Assembly (NCBI GenBank): GCA_963920575.1
Contig: OY986970.1
Span: 26,059,869-26,123,868, forward strand
DNA from: Narthecium ossifragum
Lineage: Eukaryota; Streptophyta; Magnoliopsida; Dioscoreales; Nartheciaceae
Length of the DNA: 64,000 nucleotides
Reading direction: 5' to 3'
The translations under genes were made by a program, and so were the position numbers. The notes under the pieces are model-generated. The model had not been told where the DNA came from, ran no database searches, and saw nothing but the letters and a program-made list of their open reading frames with translations. This document shows, one piece after another, positions 1-11,744 of the stretch; position 1 is the stretch's first letter; each line of letters opens with the position of its first letter.

Positions 1-1290
1 CGTTGAAACCACCGAACCAGTAACATAATGTTTTACGGTTAACTATCGAATAAACAGTATTGTATGTACTTAATAATTATTATGATGTATTTAGAATTAC
101 AAAGAACATAGTCAGAAACTTCACATGAGTCATGTTTTGAGGATCGAAAGAATTATAAAATTAGGTGTTATTTTGTATCCAAACCTCATATTAATCATGC
201 TTAATTCTTTCAAAGAATGTAAGTTGTAACTTGTAAACTTACAGACGACTCCATTAGGAAGAACTGCTTCATAATTAAGCATTCTTTTTGTAATGCATGA
301 TCTTCCAGAAGGTCTATCCATCGAGTGGGGACTCCCTCTGGCTCATGCAATGTGTGCATGGAATTCAAACAAGCTTAGAAGAAGCCAAAACGACAATAAT
401 TGCAATTGAACCCCACCAAGATGAAGAAAACCAGATTTTTGCTGTGGAAAATGTCGTGGTGTATAGAAAGTATAATTAATTTACTTTATGTAACGCGACC
501 ATGGACGAGTGGGATCTGTGGGCTCTGGAATAAAATAGAACATGAGTGTGTCAGAAAACAATAGTCTCCCCATATGGTTTTGGCCATTTTGGGACGAGGA
601 AAAAGCACATGGTTGCATCAAAATTTCTTTACCGTTTGATTCGCTTTATAAGATAATATGGAGCATAAAATTAAAAATTGTCATCACAATACAGTGTTTG
701 ATATAACATTATACGTTGGAAAATTTTAATACGCAGGACGTCGTATAACTATATAGCACCTTTGATTCAGTATTATTTCATACAAAATCAATCATATCAT
801 TATTTCAGTATTATTTCATACAAAATCAATCATATCATTTATTTTTGATAGAACCATAATTATCATTATTTCCTCAAACTTAGCTGCTATACGATAATTC
901 TCATCCTACGAGAACATATCCCGCATTGTACCAAACACTGTATAATATATATATTTTTTTTTTAATTAGTTGAGCCAAAGGCTGGGTTACATAACTACAT
1001 CAAGATAGAATTCTATCCGTTGGTTGAGGGCGACTCCTCCCGGCCAACACAGTCCGTATAATATTAAGAGTTATTCTCACATCATCCATGGTATAAAAAG
1101 ATTTATACGATACAGAAGTTATACATCCCTATCATATGCAACAAACCAAACAAGTTAGTAGTTTATTTTTCCGAATAAATCACGACGGCTAGTGAAGGAA
1201 ATGTGAAACCAAGAATCCCGGACGTTCGAGGATGCTACAGCTCGAGGCTCACACAAACTTGGATCTTAGGTAATACAAACTGACGTCTCT
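1..1290. other. AT-rich duplicated flank, no gene seen
   Basis: This is non-coding sequence. Positions 1-440 are the duplicated P450 downstream flank, and 440-1290 has no counterpart in the second unit. The short open frames have no recognisable product. Confidence 0.5.
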
Positions 1291-1773
1291 TTTGATCCCT
1301 CCTCTGGTAGTGCAGTAGTCGGCATCGTTGGCCTTGATGATGATCATAAAGAAGTTTGGGCATGGGGTAATCCGATTGCTGCAAGGTCAGTCCTAGAAGG
1401 CGAAATGAAGGCAATCCTGGAAGCTATGACGAGAGCAAAGTTCTACGCTCTCAAGAACCAGATTATTGAGTCGGACTCCTTAACTGCTATTCAAATCCTC
1501 AACGGCCTGAGAGGATGGCCTCTGGACACGGAGTTCTTGGCCAAAGAGATCTGGCTTCATAGCCTCCTCTTTGATTCTGTTTTGTTCCTCTACATCCCTA
1601 GAGAGTTTAATTCGAGAGCCGACGGTGTTGCTCGTGCTTGTCGTAGGACCGGGACAATGTTCGCTTGGTCTAACGAATCGAGTTTGGAGTTATTAGACAG
1701 CTACCATTTATTGTAATTTGGGGATCTTTGTTTGTAACTATTAGCCTTTGGCTCATCTCATAAAAAAAAAAAA
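1291..1773 (+). mobile_element. 5'-truncated LINE: RNase H tail and poly(A)
   Basis: An open frame from 1291 to the stop at 1714-1716 encodes the RNase H (RVT_3) domain found at the 3' end of plant non-LTR retrotransposons. It shows a glycine-rich first strand, an E-x-x-A-x-L-E-A helix, ESDS in the middle and a closing REFNSRADGVARA motif. A 3' tail with a run of A follows at about 1760-1772. Everything upstream of the RNase H is missing, as in 5' truncation. The element is absent from the equivalent place in the second P450 unit, so it inserted after duplication or was lost there. Confidence 0.8.
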
Positions 1774-1966
1774 CCCAGATCATGACACAGTATTTTCGAA
1801 TTAAAGGGTCATTTGATTCTCAAGCTCTTTAATTTGAGTCCAAACAATGCATTAGATTCTATCGAGTCTAGCCACACTTAGAGTCCGTTTGGGTTGATGA
1901 TAAGTATGTATAAACCCCATTTATGCATCCAAACACTTTATCCATAATCTTACATAACTATATTTA

Positions 1967-2321
1967 GGGCCCGTTTGGATTGAGGATAAGTATATATAAA
2001 CCACATTTATGCGTCCAAACGTTTTATTCAAAATCTTACATAACTATCTTTGATGATTGCATAACTTTTAGGGCCCGTTTGGATTGAGGATATGATAAGT
2101 TTGTATAGTGAATAAAGTAAAAGTTATGTAAATATTAAAAATAGTTATGTAAAATTGTGAATAAAGTATTTGAATGTATAAATATGGTTTATGTATAGGC
2201 CCTTACTTTATACACTATATAAACTTATCATATCCTAAATCCAAAACAGGCCCTTAATAATTATATAACTTTTACTTTATTCATTATGCAAACTTATGCT
2301 ATCCTTAATCCAAATGAATTC
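1967..2321. mobile_element. Tourist/PIF-Harbinger-like MITE (outer copy)
   Basis: The left end starts GGGCCCGTTTGGATTGAGGATA and the right end carries the inverted version (ATCC..AATCCAAATGAATTC). It is flanked by TTA at 1964-1966 and 2322-2324, the 3-bp duplication of PIF/Harbinger elements. It is interrupted by a second copy of the same family at 2071-2253. A further left-end-like sequence after TTA at about 1881 suggests an older, truncated third copy. Confidence 0.7.
2071..2253. mobile_element. Tourist-like MITE nested in a related MITE
   Basis: This is a 183-bp element with inverted ends of about 40 bp (GGGCCCGTTTGG... and ...CCAAAACAGGCCC). TTA sits on both sides (2068-2070 and 2254-2256). 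The ends match each other almost base for base through GGATATGATAAGTTT, so it is younger than its host copy. Confidence 0.8.
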
Positions 2322-2561
2322 TTATCTTTAGTCTAGCCGGTATTTACCTGAAAATAAACTAAGTATCGGTCATTAATCGAGAGTATTCATGCCCAGTTAA
2401 TGGAGTGGAGTGGGTTTCGTCCTTGTTACATAGCATCTCGGCCATAAAATAAACAGCCAAATACACTGATATAGACATATAGGATCCCCAAAGTACTGAA
2501 ATTATGATACATGGTAGTGATACATAGCAGTATTACTTATTTCAGTAGAGCAAATTATACA

Positions 2562-5500
2562 TCACAGTTTATGCAGCATCAGAGGAGCACCATGCTGCGG
2601 CTGAAGAGTAACCACTGTGGAAGGAGCATGAGTGTATGTTGGTGAAAGCTCAAACGAAAAATGCTGGAGAATCATGCTCAAGCCAATCTTGGCCTCTAAC
2701 AGAGCAAAGTTCTGGCCAATGCATATCCGAGGACCCCATCCAAATGGAAAGAAGGCCACATGATCTTTTGATGCCTTAGAGACACCGTCAGCAAATCTCT
2801 CAGGATTGAACTCATTGGCATCCTCACCCCAGTACTCTGGATCACGGTGGATGAAAAGTAGAGGCAGTAAGAGAACCACTCCTGGTGGATAAGTGATCCC
2901 GCCTAGTTCCGTCGCCTTATAGGTTCTCCGGCTGAGGACGTTAACTGGTGGGTATAGCCTGAGCACCTCGTAGAGTATCGTAGTCACCTGCACCATAAGT
3001 TTAAAGGATTTGTGGAATGTAATATATCAAGCAGGAGCCAAATTGTACAACATTTAAAAAAGACAGAGTAATATGTGGTAACTATAGATCATAATCACCC
3101 AGCTTTCGGGCTTAACTAAAAATAATAATAATAAAGATCATAATCTCATCAATTAAACTTCATGAGTTGTTTCCTTCCCAAGAAACAAATAAAATGCCCT
3201 TTGAGAAATTTTCACTGTAAAGTACATGCTTGAATCAGTGAAATATAACTGCTGTATAATTCTTCAACTGTGATTAGTAAGGTTTTGTCACAAGCTCAAG
3301 TATTCTTTCATCACAACTTACTTAAAAGGAGTTTATGCCCTTCAGTGTATGTGACAATCTTCTTTTCCATCCATCTACTTAAAAGGTATCCAGCTCATTG
3401 ATCTTATACAGATATTGAACTGGAATAACCAAAGAGTTATATGGTCGATTGAACAAAAATAGGTTTTACTCTTTAGATCTGGAACAGTAATCCTATTGTC
3501 ATACAGAAGCATCCATTTGGTGAAAAACAGTCATCAAAACGATAAAAGTACTAAGATTTAATTTATGTTCAACCATAAAAAGTGTTTCTCTATGTGGATT
3601 GTAGTATAACTACTAAGTCGAAGATAGAAGTTTAAACTTACAAACTTCAAGTGAGTTAAACCATCATAATCTGGCTTATTTTTTCCAAAGACTTGCAAAA
3701 CCTCTTCCCTTGCTCGAGCTTGCCAGCTCGGATGCATGCTTAAGACAATCATGGTCCATGTGAGCAGAACTGATGTCGTCTCCTGCCCAGCGAAGTAGAA
3801 CAGCTTACATTCTTCAATCACATCTTCAGTAGTCATCCCAAAGCTTTTGGCATCACCATGTTCTTTGGAATATCGGATATTAGATTCCATCAGCAAACCC
3901 AGTAGGTCATTCTCAGTGGCTTCCCCCCTTGTAATAGCTCTCTCTCTCTTGTCAATAATGGCTGTCAGGAGTGCTCGAACCTCCCTTTCTATTTCTTTTC
4001 TTCTATTGTTTGTCGGAGTGGGCAGAAACCTGTTTATTAGATGATGGAGACGATAAATGGATCAGGGCTCCTCCTAATACATAGTTGATTCCAGAGGAAA
4101 AATGCTACTGCTGACAGCCTAATTTTGGGCAATAAGTACAAGAACGAGGTGATATGCATATTATAATGTGCAGAAGTATTCATACCTGTAGCCTGGAATA
4201 TATAAAGTTTGTATTCCCTTAATAAAAAGTTCAGCTGCTTCTGTTTGAAGTTGGAAGATGCGCCTTCCTTCGCTAAAGCTGCTACCAAATGATGATCGGG
4301 AAATGACATCTCCTGTGAAGTTCTGAAATTCAGGCCACACATCTATTTCACGAACTCCCTCTGAACCAATAGAGTTCTCCCATTTCGTGATCAACTCATC
4401 GCAACAAGCAGAAAATGCAGGCAACATACTCTGCAAAACATAAGCTGGACCTTACAGGTATGGTTTTGCATGTTTTGAAACCATAGTCTATCTAAAGCAG
4501 AACTTATATACCTGGTTCTTCTGTATTTTTCCAGTTAAGCATGGAAAAAGAGCAAGATATGATTCAGTGAAAACAAAGTTTGACCATAACTGGTTACCTT
4601 TAACTTCTCAACATGGAAAGCAGGGTTAATGATCCTCCTGTGTGTGGCCCATTTTTCACCTTCATGGTGTACGAGTCCTCTAATAAAGGGCTTTGCGATC
4701 AAATTTGACTTCCCAAGGTGGTCAGACCTGTTCGATAGAATTTCTTGTATCGACTTTCGATCCATAATGGCAACTGTAGGAAAGTTTCCGAACCAAGTAA
4801 AAGAGATCTTGCCTGCATGTATTAGATCAGAGTAATTTTACTAAGAAACTAGAGGCAATGGATCAATCACTTTAAGTGCTAACTTCAAGTAACCATCCCA
4901 AGTTAGAGAATAATGCACTCTCAATCAATAGACTACCTCATTACTAGTTCCTACACAAGAGAACATATATTCGATCAGGCACTCAGTGTTGACTTTTCCT
5001 CCATGAGGATATGATGGCAGCAAAGGATCGTTGGATCGATCCGTCTTCAAGAGACGGATCGATCGGGCCTTGAAGAATATAGACGGATTGATCTACGGAT
5101 CGATCGGGCTTTGAAATTGAACAGCCAATCGATCCGTCTCTCAAAGACGGATCGATCCGACTCGGAAAACAAAGAGACAGAAGGCACCTATTTTCGAACG
5201 TCAAGGTTCGATCGATCCGTCGATCGATCCTTCTTCGGGATTTTGAGTTTTTTAGGGACGGATCGATCGCTCCTTCAGAGTGGGATCGATCCAACTCGGG
5301 AATTCATGAATCCCTCGTTCTCGTGCATACTCGGATCGATCCTTCCCTTGAGTGGGATCGATCCTTCCCTTGAGTGGGATCGATCCTTCCCTTGAGTGGG
5401 ATCGATCCTTCTCCATTGGACGGGCAAATCCGACGGCTCAGATTTAATCCGGATTTGTATTCATTGGACCCTATAAATAGGATGCTTTTAGGGTTTCTTT

Positions 5501-6582
5501 GTGTGGTTGAGATGTTATTGAGAGGATTGTGAGAGGTGTGAGAGTAGGCAACCCTAGAGAGATCTCTTTGTCTCTGCTAGGGTTTGGGCTTTGTAATCTC
5601 TCTCTCATAGTAAAGATTTCCTCTGCTGCCCGTGGTTTTTTCCTTCCAGTTGTTGCCGGTAGGTTTTTCCACGTAAATCCTTGTCCCCACTTTTTTTTTC
5701 CCTTTTCTTTGTGGTTTGGTTGTTTCTCTTCCGCTGCGACATCCCCGTATCTATCTGGTGTATCTCCGGCATCGCCGGGACCCCTCAGATTCCCCAACAC
5801 TCAGCTCATAAAATTTTTTCCTTGTTTGCAATAAAGAACATCACCAGAGAAGCGATGGGTACCATAAGATTCCTCAAAAGAAAAAGGCAGTGGAGCTATC
5901 TAATGGAACCATACTACAAGGGACTAACTATATTTTAATTTCCTCCAAATTTGCATCACTTTCCCAATTCGTATCTGTTCTTTCCAAAATCTAGAGAATC
6001 TGAGAGGCCTTTTAGTAGTCGCTTTTGTAACAAGAACTCTTCTTAAAAAGTTCATTTCTTCATTTACTTTTAGAAGAACTTGGGGAAAAACCTCCCCTTT
6101 CTGCGAGATTTTAAGGTCTGAATCAATTCCCCCTTCTACATAGCAAGAACTTTCTCTTACGATACAATAGCAATCTTAATTAAAAGCACAGAGAGCAGAG
6201 TAACCTATCAACACATAGAACTGGGATCAAAGACAAGAAATTAAAACACATAGAAGCTAGCTAGTCGCTAAGGTATAGGATCATTACCATACTGCTCCAT
6301 GGAGCGTGACAGCAGAGGTTCAACTCTGAATACGATGTCATGGCTGAGTTGCATGGGCTTGGAGCGTGCTTCCTTGTTAAGGCGTGCGTTCTCCCGGACA
6401 TCACCGACTAGGAGGCGGTAAGAGGTGCCGCGAAGACCCTGCGACCGGAGAGCGCGCTCCAGCCGCCTCGGCTGCCACCACGCCCACTCTACCACCCGCC
6501 ACACCCACGCCAACGCCGCCAGGACCACCGCCGTCCCACATAGGACCCATGCCTTGTCCAACCCTCCTCGTCCAAGCTCCAT
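2562..6582 (-). CDS. CYP72A-like: Cytochrome P450, CYP72A-type (copy A)
   Basis: An ER-anchored haem-thiolate monooxygenase; CYP72 clan members hydroxylate hormones, terpenoids and other specialised metabolites, but the substrate here is unknown. Five exons: 6288-6582, 4598-4812, 4186-4430, 3642-4029 and 2562-2987. All junctions are GT-AG and phases agree, giving 522 residues, a normal family length. Visible features are an N-terminal membrane helix, I-helix AGQETTS at about residues 332-338, ExxR as E388-R391, PERF at about 443-446 and the haem loop [10 protein letters not shown] with Cys470. The start chosen is the Met before ELGRGG; an upstream in-frame Met exists but lies next to the TATA box. 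Intron 1 carries an 813-bp solo LTR. Copy A looks intact and is the better candidate for function. Confidence 0.92.
4987..5799 (+). mobile_element. Solo LTR in intron 1 of P450 copy A
   Basis: It starts TGTTGACTTTTCC and ends CCCCAACA, flanked by the 5-bp duplication CTCAG at 4982-4986 and 5800-5804. Copy B has the empty site. No internal retrotransposon domain is present, so this is a solo LTR. A TATA box (CTATAAATAG, about 5471-5480) and a downstream CT-rich leader indicate plus orientation, antisense to the P450. The 5' half is packed with GGATCGATCC palindromes, including about three 22-bp direct repeats at 5335-5410. Confidence 0.88.
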
Positions 6583-6635
6583 GCCTCTCTTCACTTGTAA
6601 GCTTTCTCGAGAGAAGATAGAGTGCGAGTGCGACA

Positions 6636-6642
6636 TTTTATA
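6636..6642 (-). promoter_or_regulatory. Putative TATA box of P450 copy A
   Basis: TATAAAA on the minus strand, about 55 bp upstream of the chosen ATG. Confidence 0.5.
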
Positions 6643-7299
6643 GATGGACAGTTGGCGCTAGCTGACTAAAGCCAATACAATAAAGAAGCTGGAGGGTAAC
6701 TTTAACATTAGGTAAGCTTTGAAGGGTGAAAATGCAAATATAAACGCCGTTAATATGTAATATAGCTACCAGATAGGGTGGCATTTACAAAAAAAATCCC
6801 ATATGACATTTGAAGAAGAGTATTTCTAAATAGACCACAAAAAATGACTAAATACATCACATTTTATTTTATGTTCGGTTCGATTGCCCATCGAACACTA
6901 TGTTACATGTTGGCAACCACCAAATCGTATGATTTATAGATAATTCAGTAGTTATTTATCGAACATGTAACATATTATTCGATGGAGAATCACCGAACAT
7001 GTAACATAATGTTCGATGGTTAATTATGAAATAAACAGTATTGTATGTATTTAGTAATTATTATGATGTATTTAGAATTACTGTTTAAAGAATTGTATCA
7101 GAAACTTCATATGAGACACGTTTTGAGGATCGAAAGAATTATAAAATTGGGTGTTTTTTTGTATCCAAACCTCATATTAATCATGCTTAATTCTTTCAAA
7201 GAACGCAAGCTGTTATCCATTAGGAAGAACTGTTTCATAATTAAGCATTCTTTTTGTAATGCATGATCTTCCAGAAGGTCTTATCCATCGAGTGGGGAC

Positions 7300-7556
7300 C
7301 CTCTGGCTTATGCAATGTGTGCATGGAATTCAAACAAGCTTTGAAGAAGCCAAAACGGCAAAAATTGCAATTAAACCCCACCAAGATGAAGAAAAAACAT
7401 CATCTCAGAATGTATATAAAAAGCATTGCTTTCGTCTTTAGTCTCTGGGACTCCCTCTGGCTTATGCAATGTGTGCAAGGAATTCAAACAAGATGAAGAA
7501 AAACTTCATCTCAGAATGTTTATAAAAAAACATTGCTTTCGTCTTTAGTCTCTGGG
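7300..7556. repeat. Local tandem duplication downstream of P450 copy B
   Basis: A block beginning CTCTGGCTTATGCAATGTG and ending CGTCTTTAGTCTCTGGGACT is present twice in a row (about 7300-7455 and 7456-7556, the second shortened). It exists only in the second P450 unit. Confidence 0.7.
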
Positions 7557-7996
7557 ACTCGTTTTCCATCTCATAAACAAAGCTATATCAGGATAACAGC
7601 TGAAGTTAAACTTGGGGAGGAGGTTTAAAGTGGCAGATGCATCTGGGAAGATGATAACCTCAGCCATTACGCAAGCAGCCTTGGCTATGAAGCTCAAAAA
7701 AGCCTGACTTGACGTAATAATTCAAAAATTCGTTAACAAGGTTGAAACATAGCATCTCGGCCATCAAATAAACAGGCTTGGCTATTAATCGGGAGTATTC
7801 ATGCCCAGCTATGGAGTGGAGTGGGTTTCGTCCTTGTTTGGCATGCAGTCGGAGGTTTTGTTACATAGCATCTCGGCCATCAAATAAACAGCCAAATACA
7901 CTGATATAGACATATAGGATCCCTGAAGTACTGAAATTATGATACATGGTAGTGATACATAGCAGTATTACTTATTTCAGTAGAGCAAATAACACA

Positions 7997-10900
7997 TCAC
8001 AGTTTATGCAGCATCAGAGGAGCACCATGCTGTGGCTGAAGAGTAACAACTGTGGAAGGAGCATGAGTGTATGTTGGTGAAAGCTCGAAGGAGAAATGCT
8101 GGAGAATCATGCTCAAGCCCATCTTGGCCTCTAACAGAGCAAAGTTCTGGGCAATGCATATCCGAGGACCCCATCCAAATGGAAAGAAGGCCACATGATC
8201 TTTTGATGCCTTAGAGACACCTTCAGCAAATCTCTCAGGATTGAACTCATTGGCATCCTCACCCCAGTACTCTGGATCACGGTGGACGAAAAGTACACGC
8301 AGCGATAGAAGCACTCCTGGTGGATAAGTGATCCCGCCTAGTTCCGTCTTCTTATAGGTTCTCCGGCTGATGAAGATAAATGGTGGATATAGCCTAAGCA
8401 CCTCGTAGAGAATCATAGTCACCAGCACCATAAGTTCAAAGGATTTGTGGAATGTAATATTATATGAAGCAGGAGCCAAATTGCGTGAATTTTTAGATAG
8501 ACAAACAGCAAGTAACATGTGGTAATTATAGATCATTATCACCCAGCATTCGGGCTTAACTTAGGGAAAAAAAAGGACCATATTCTCATCAAACTTCATG
8601 AATTGCTTCCTTCCAAAGAAACAAATAAAATGCTCTTTGAGAAATTTGTACTGCAAAGTATATGCTTGAATCAGTGAAATATAACTTCTGAGTATTTCTT
8701 CACCTATCACTAAGTACTTTTTTCATTACAACTTATATATATATGGAGTTTGTGGCCTAACACTGAATGTAACAATCTTCTTTTCCATCCATCCACTTAA
8801 AAGATATCCAGCTAACTGATCTTTTAAGATATTGCACTGAAGTAACCAAAGACTTTTTTGGTGGATTGAAGGAAAACAGGTTTTACTCTTTAGATCTGGA
8901 ACAGTAATTCTGTTGTCATACAGAAGCATCCCTTTGGTCTAAAACAGACATCAAAACCATAAAAGTACTAAGATGTAACTTTTTGTTCAACCATAGAAAG
9001 TGTTTCTCTAAGTGGATTGTGATCATAACTTGTAAGTATGTGGAGATAGAAGTGTAAACTTACAAACTTTAAGTGAGTTAAACCATCATAATCTGGTTTA
9101 TTTTTTCCGAAGACTTGCAAAACCTCTTCTCTTGCGCGAGCTTGCCAGCTTGGATGCATGCTTAAGACAATCAAAGTCCACGTGAGCAGAACTGATGTCG
9201 ACTCCTGCCCAGCGAAGTAGAACAGCCTACATTCTTCAATTATATCTTCAGTAGTCATCCCAGTGCTTTTGGCATTACCATGTTCTCTGGAATATAGGAT
9301 ATTAGATTCCATCAGCAAACCCAGTAGGTCATTCTTAGTGGCTTCTCCCCTTCTGATAGCTATCTCTCTCTTCTCAATCATGGCTGTCAGGAGTGATTGA
9401 ATCTCCCTATCTATTTCTTTTCTCCTATTGTTTGTCGGTGTGGGCAGAAACCTGTTTATTAGATGATGAGATAATCTATGGATCAGTGCTTTTAAGACAT
9501 AATTGATTCTAAAGGAAAAAATGTACTACTAACAGCCTAATTTTGGCCAATAAGTACAATAATGAGGTGATACGCATATTATAATGGGAAGAAGTATTCA
9601 GACCTGTAGCCTGGAATATAAAATGTTTTTACACCCTTTATAAAAAGTTGAGCTGCTTCTGTTTGAAGTTGGAAGATGCGTCTTCCTTCAAGAAAGCTGC
9701 TACCAAATGCTGTTCGGGAAATGACATCTCCTGTGAAGTTCTGAAATTCAGGCCACACATCTATTTCGCGAACTCCTTCCGAATCGATAGAGTTCTCCCA
9801 TTTCGTGACCAACTCATCGCAACAAGCAGAAAATGCAGGCAACATAAGCTGCAAAACATAAGCAGGACTTTCAAGCTATAGTTTTTTAGGTGTTGAAACT
9901 ATAGTCTGTCTGAAGCAGAACTTATATACCTGGTTCTTCTGTATTTTTCTCAGTTGAGCATGGAAAAAGAGCAATATATGATTTGGTGAAAACAAAACTT
10001 GACCTCAACTGGTTACCTTTAACTTCTCAACATGGAAAGCAGGGTTAATGATCCTCCTGTGTGTGGCCCATTTTTCACCCTCATCGTTTATGAGTCCTCT
10101 AATAAAGTGCTTTGCGATCAAATTTGACTTCCCATGGTTGCCAGACTTGTTAGATAGAATTTCTTGTATCAACTTTGGATCCATAATGGTCACACTAGGA
10201 AAGTTTCCGAACCAAGTAAAAGAGATCTTGCCTGCAAGTATTAGATCAGTCATTTTTACCAAGAAACTAGAGGATCTTTGCTGATAAAAGGAAGCTTTTA
10301 GCATCATGGCCATGTTTAAAAGAGCTTTTGAAGCAGCTCTGTGCTACACAATGAATCAATCACTTTAAGCGCTAACTTTAAGTAACCATCCCAAGTTAGA
10401 GAATGATGCGCTCTCAATCAATTATAAACCACCTCGTTATTCGTTCCCGCACTAGAGAACATATGTTTGATCATGCAGTCAGCCCATCATGTTTTTCTTG
10501 TTTGCAATAAAGAACATTAACAGAGAAGTGATGGGTACCATAATATTCATCAAAGAAAAAGGCAGTGGAGCTATCTAATGGAACTATAATACAAGGGACT
10601 AAACTATACTTTGATTTCCTCTTTCAGTCATCAAACATAGCACCTTCCCAATTCGTCTAAATTCTTTCCGAAATCTAGAGAATCTGAGAGGCCTTTTGGT
10701 ATTCGCTTTTGCTACAAAAGCACTCTTCTTAAAAAGTTCATTTCTTCATTCATCTTTAGAAGAACTTGGGGAAAAACCTCCCCTTTCTTCAAGATTTTAA
10801 GGTCCGAATCAATTCCTCTTCTACACAGTAAGAACTTTCTCTTACCATACAATAGCAATCCTAATCAAAACATAGAACGAAACGATTACAAGCACGGAGG

Positions 10901-11291
10901 CACGACCTCACGAGTAACTATCAACACATAGAAATCGGATCAAAGACAGCACATTAGAACGGATAGAGACTAGTCTCAAAGGAAGAGGATCATTACCATA
11001 CTGCTCCATGGAGCGTACCAGCAGAGGAGCAACTCTGGGGACGATGTCATGAGTGAGTTGCATGGGCTTGGAGCGTGCTTCCTCGTTAAGACGTGCGTTT
11101 TCCCGGAGATCACCAACGAGGAGGCGGTAAGGGGTGCCGCGAAGGCCCTGCGACCGGAGAGCGCGCTCCAGCCGCCTCGGCTGCCACCACGCCCACTCTA
11201 CCACCCGCCATACCCACGCCAACGCCGCCAGGACCACCACCGTCCCGCATAGGACCCATGCCTTGTCCAAGCCTCCTTGTCCAAGCTCCAT
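7997..11291 (-). CDS. CYP72A-like: Cytochrome P450, CYP72A-type (copy B), damaged splice acceptor
   Basis: Tandem paralogue of copy A with the same exon plan: 10997-11291, 10017-10231, 9604-9848, 9064-9451 and 7997-8422. By homology this gives 522 residues. Motifs are AGQESTS in the I-helix, E388-R391, PERF and a haem loop ending CIAQ, where copy A has CIGQ; Ala is tolerated at that position in the family signature. The intron 4 acceptor, CAG in copy A, reads CTG here, so no AG stands before exon 5. The nearest upstream AG (8555-8556) would add 44 in-frame residues. The first AG inside the exon would remove seven residues, including the ExxR glutamate. The intron 3 donor is GTCTGA instead of GTATGA. 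The reading frame is otherwise open, so this is a recently compromised gene or one with altered splicing. Confidence 0.88.
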
Positions 11292-11353
11292 GCTTCTTCT
11301 CTTCAAAGCTTTTCTAGGGAGACGATACCGAGTGCGCCATTTTACCGATGGAT

Positions 11354-11361
11354 TATATATA
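11354..11361 (-). promoter_or_regulatory. Putative TATA box of P450 copy B
   Basis: TATATATA on the minus strand, about 65 bp upstream of the ATG. A MULE-like element begins about 80 bp further upstream at 11440, so most of the ancestral promoter has been displaced by 1.25 kb. Confidence 0.5.
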
Positions 11362-11439
11362 GTGAAGGAAGTTGAGGACAAATGTGACATTAGGCAAGTT
11401 CGGAAGGGTGAAAATTCAAAATATACACATTAACCTGTT

Positions 11440-11698
11440 GGGTGAGTCTATCCATACCACAGAATAGACTCACCACACAACAAAAATTAATTTTTATAAA
11501 AATAAAAAGCAAACACCCTAAACTACCCCTCGCCCAAGGCCTCTCTCTCCCGGTAGTGGCGGTGGTGGCGGCGGCAGCGTCTCTCCCGACAGCGACTGCG
11601 GCGACCTCTCTCTCCCAACGGCGGCGGCGGCAGCGTCCCTCTCCCTGAGGAGGCGGTGGCGTCCCTCTCCCTGAGGAGGCAGCGGCCTCCCTCCCTCT

Positions 11699-11744
<46 letters not shown>

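Larger units (their letters stand above)
1..11430. repeat. Segmental tandem duplication containing two P450 genes
   Basis: The stretch from position 1 matches the stretch from about 6990 (both read through the same AT-rich lead, then the sequence around 300 and 7262). The match continues through the P450 genes to about 6720 and 11420. A third, more diverged copy of the same lead is seen at about 13210-13440, ending in the same gene-proximal words, but no P450 follows it there. The window therefore starts inside an array of at least three units. Unit lengths differ because transposons entered after duplication. Confidence 0.85.

Noticed and set aside
4037..4342. Extra frame overlapping P450 copy A exon 3
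   Set aside because: It is a shadow frame of the real exon 3 and the intron beside it.
5335..5410. CRISPR-like short repeats
   Set aside because: Direct 22-bp repeats without unique spacers, inside a plant LTR; this is a tandem array, not a CRISPR.
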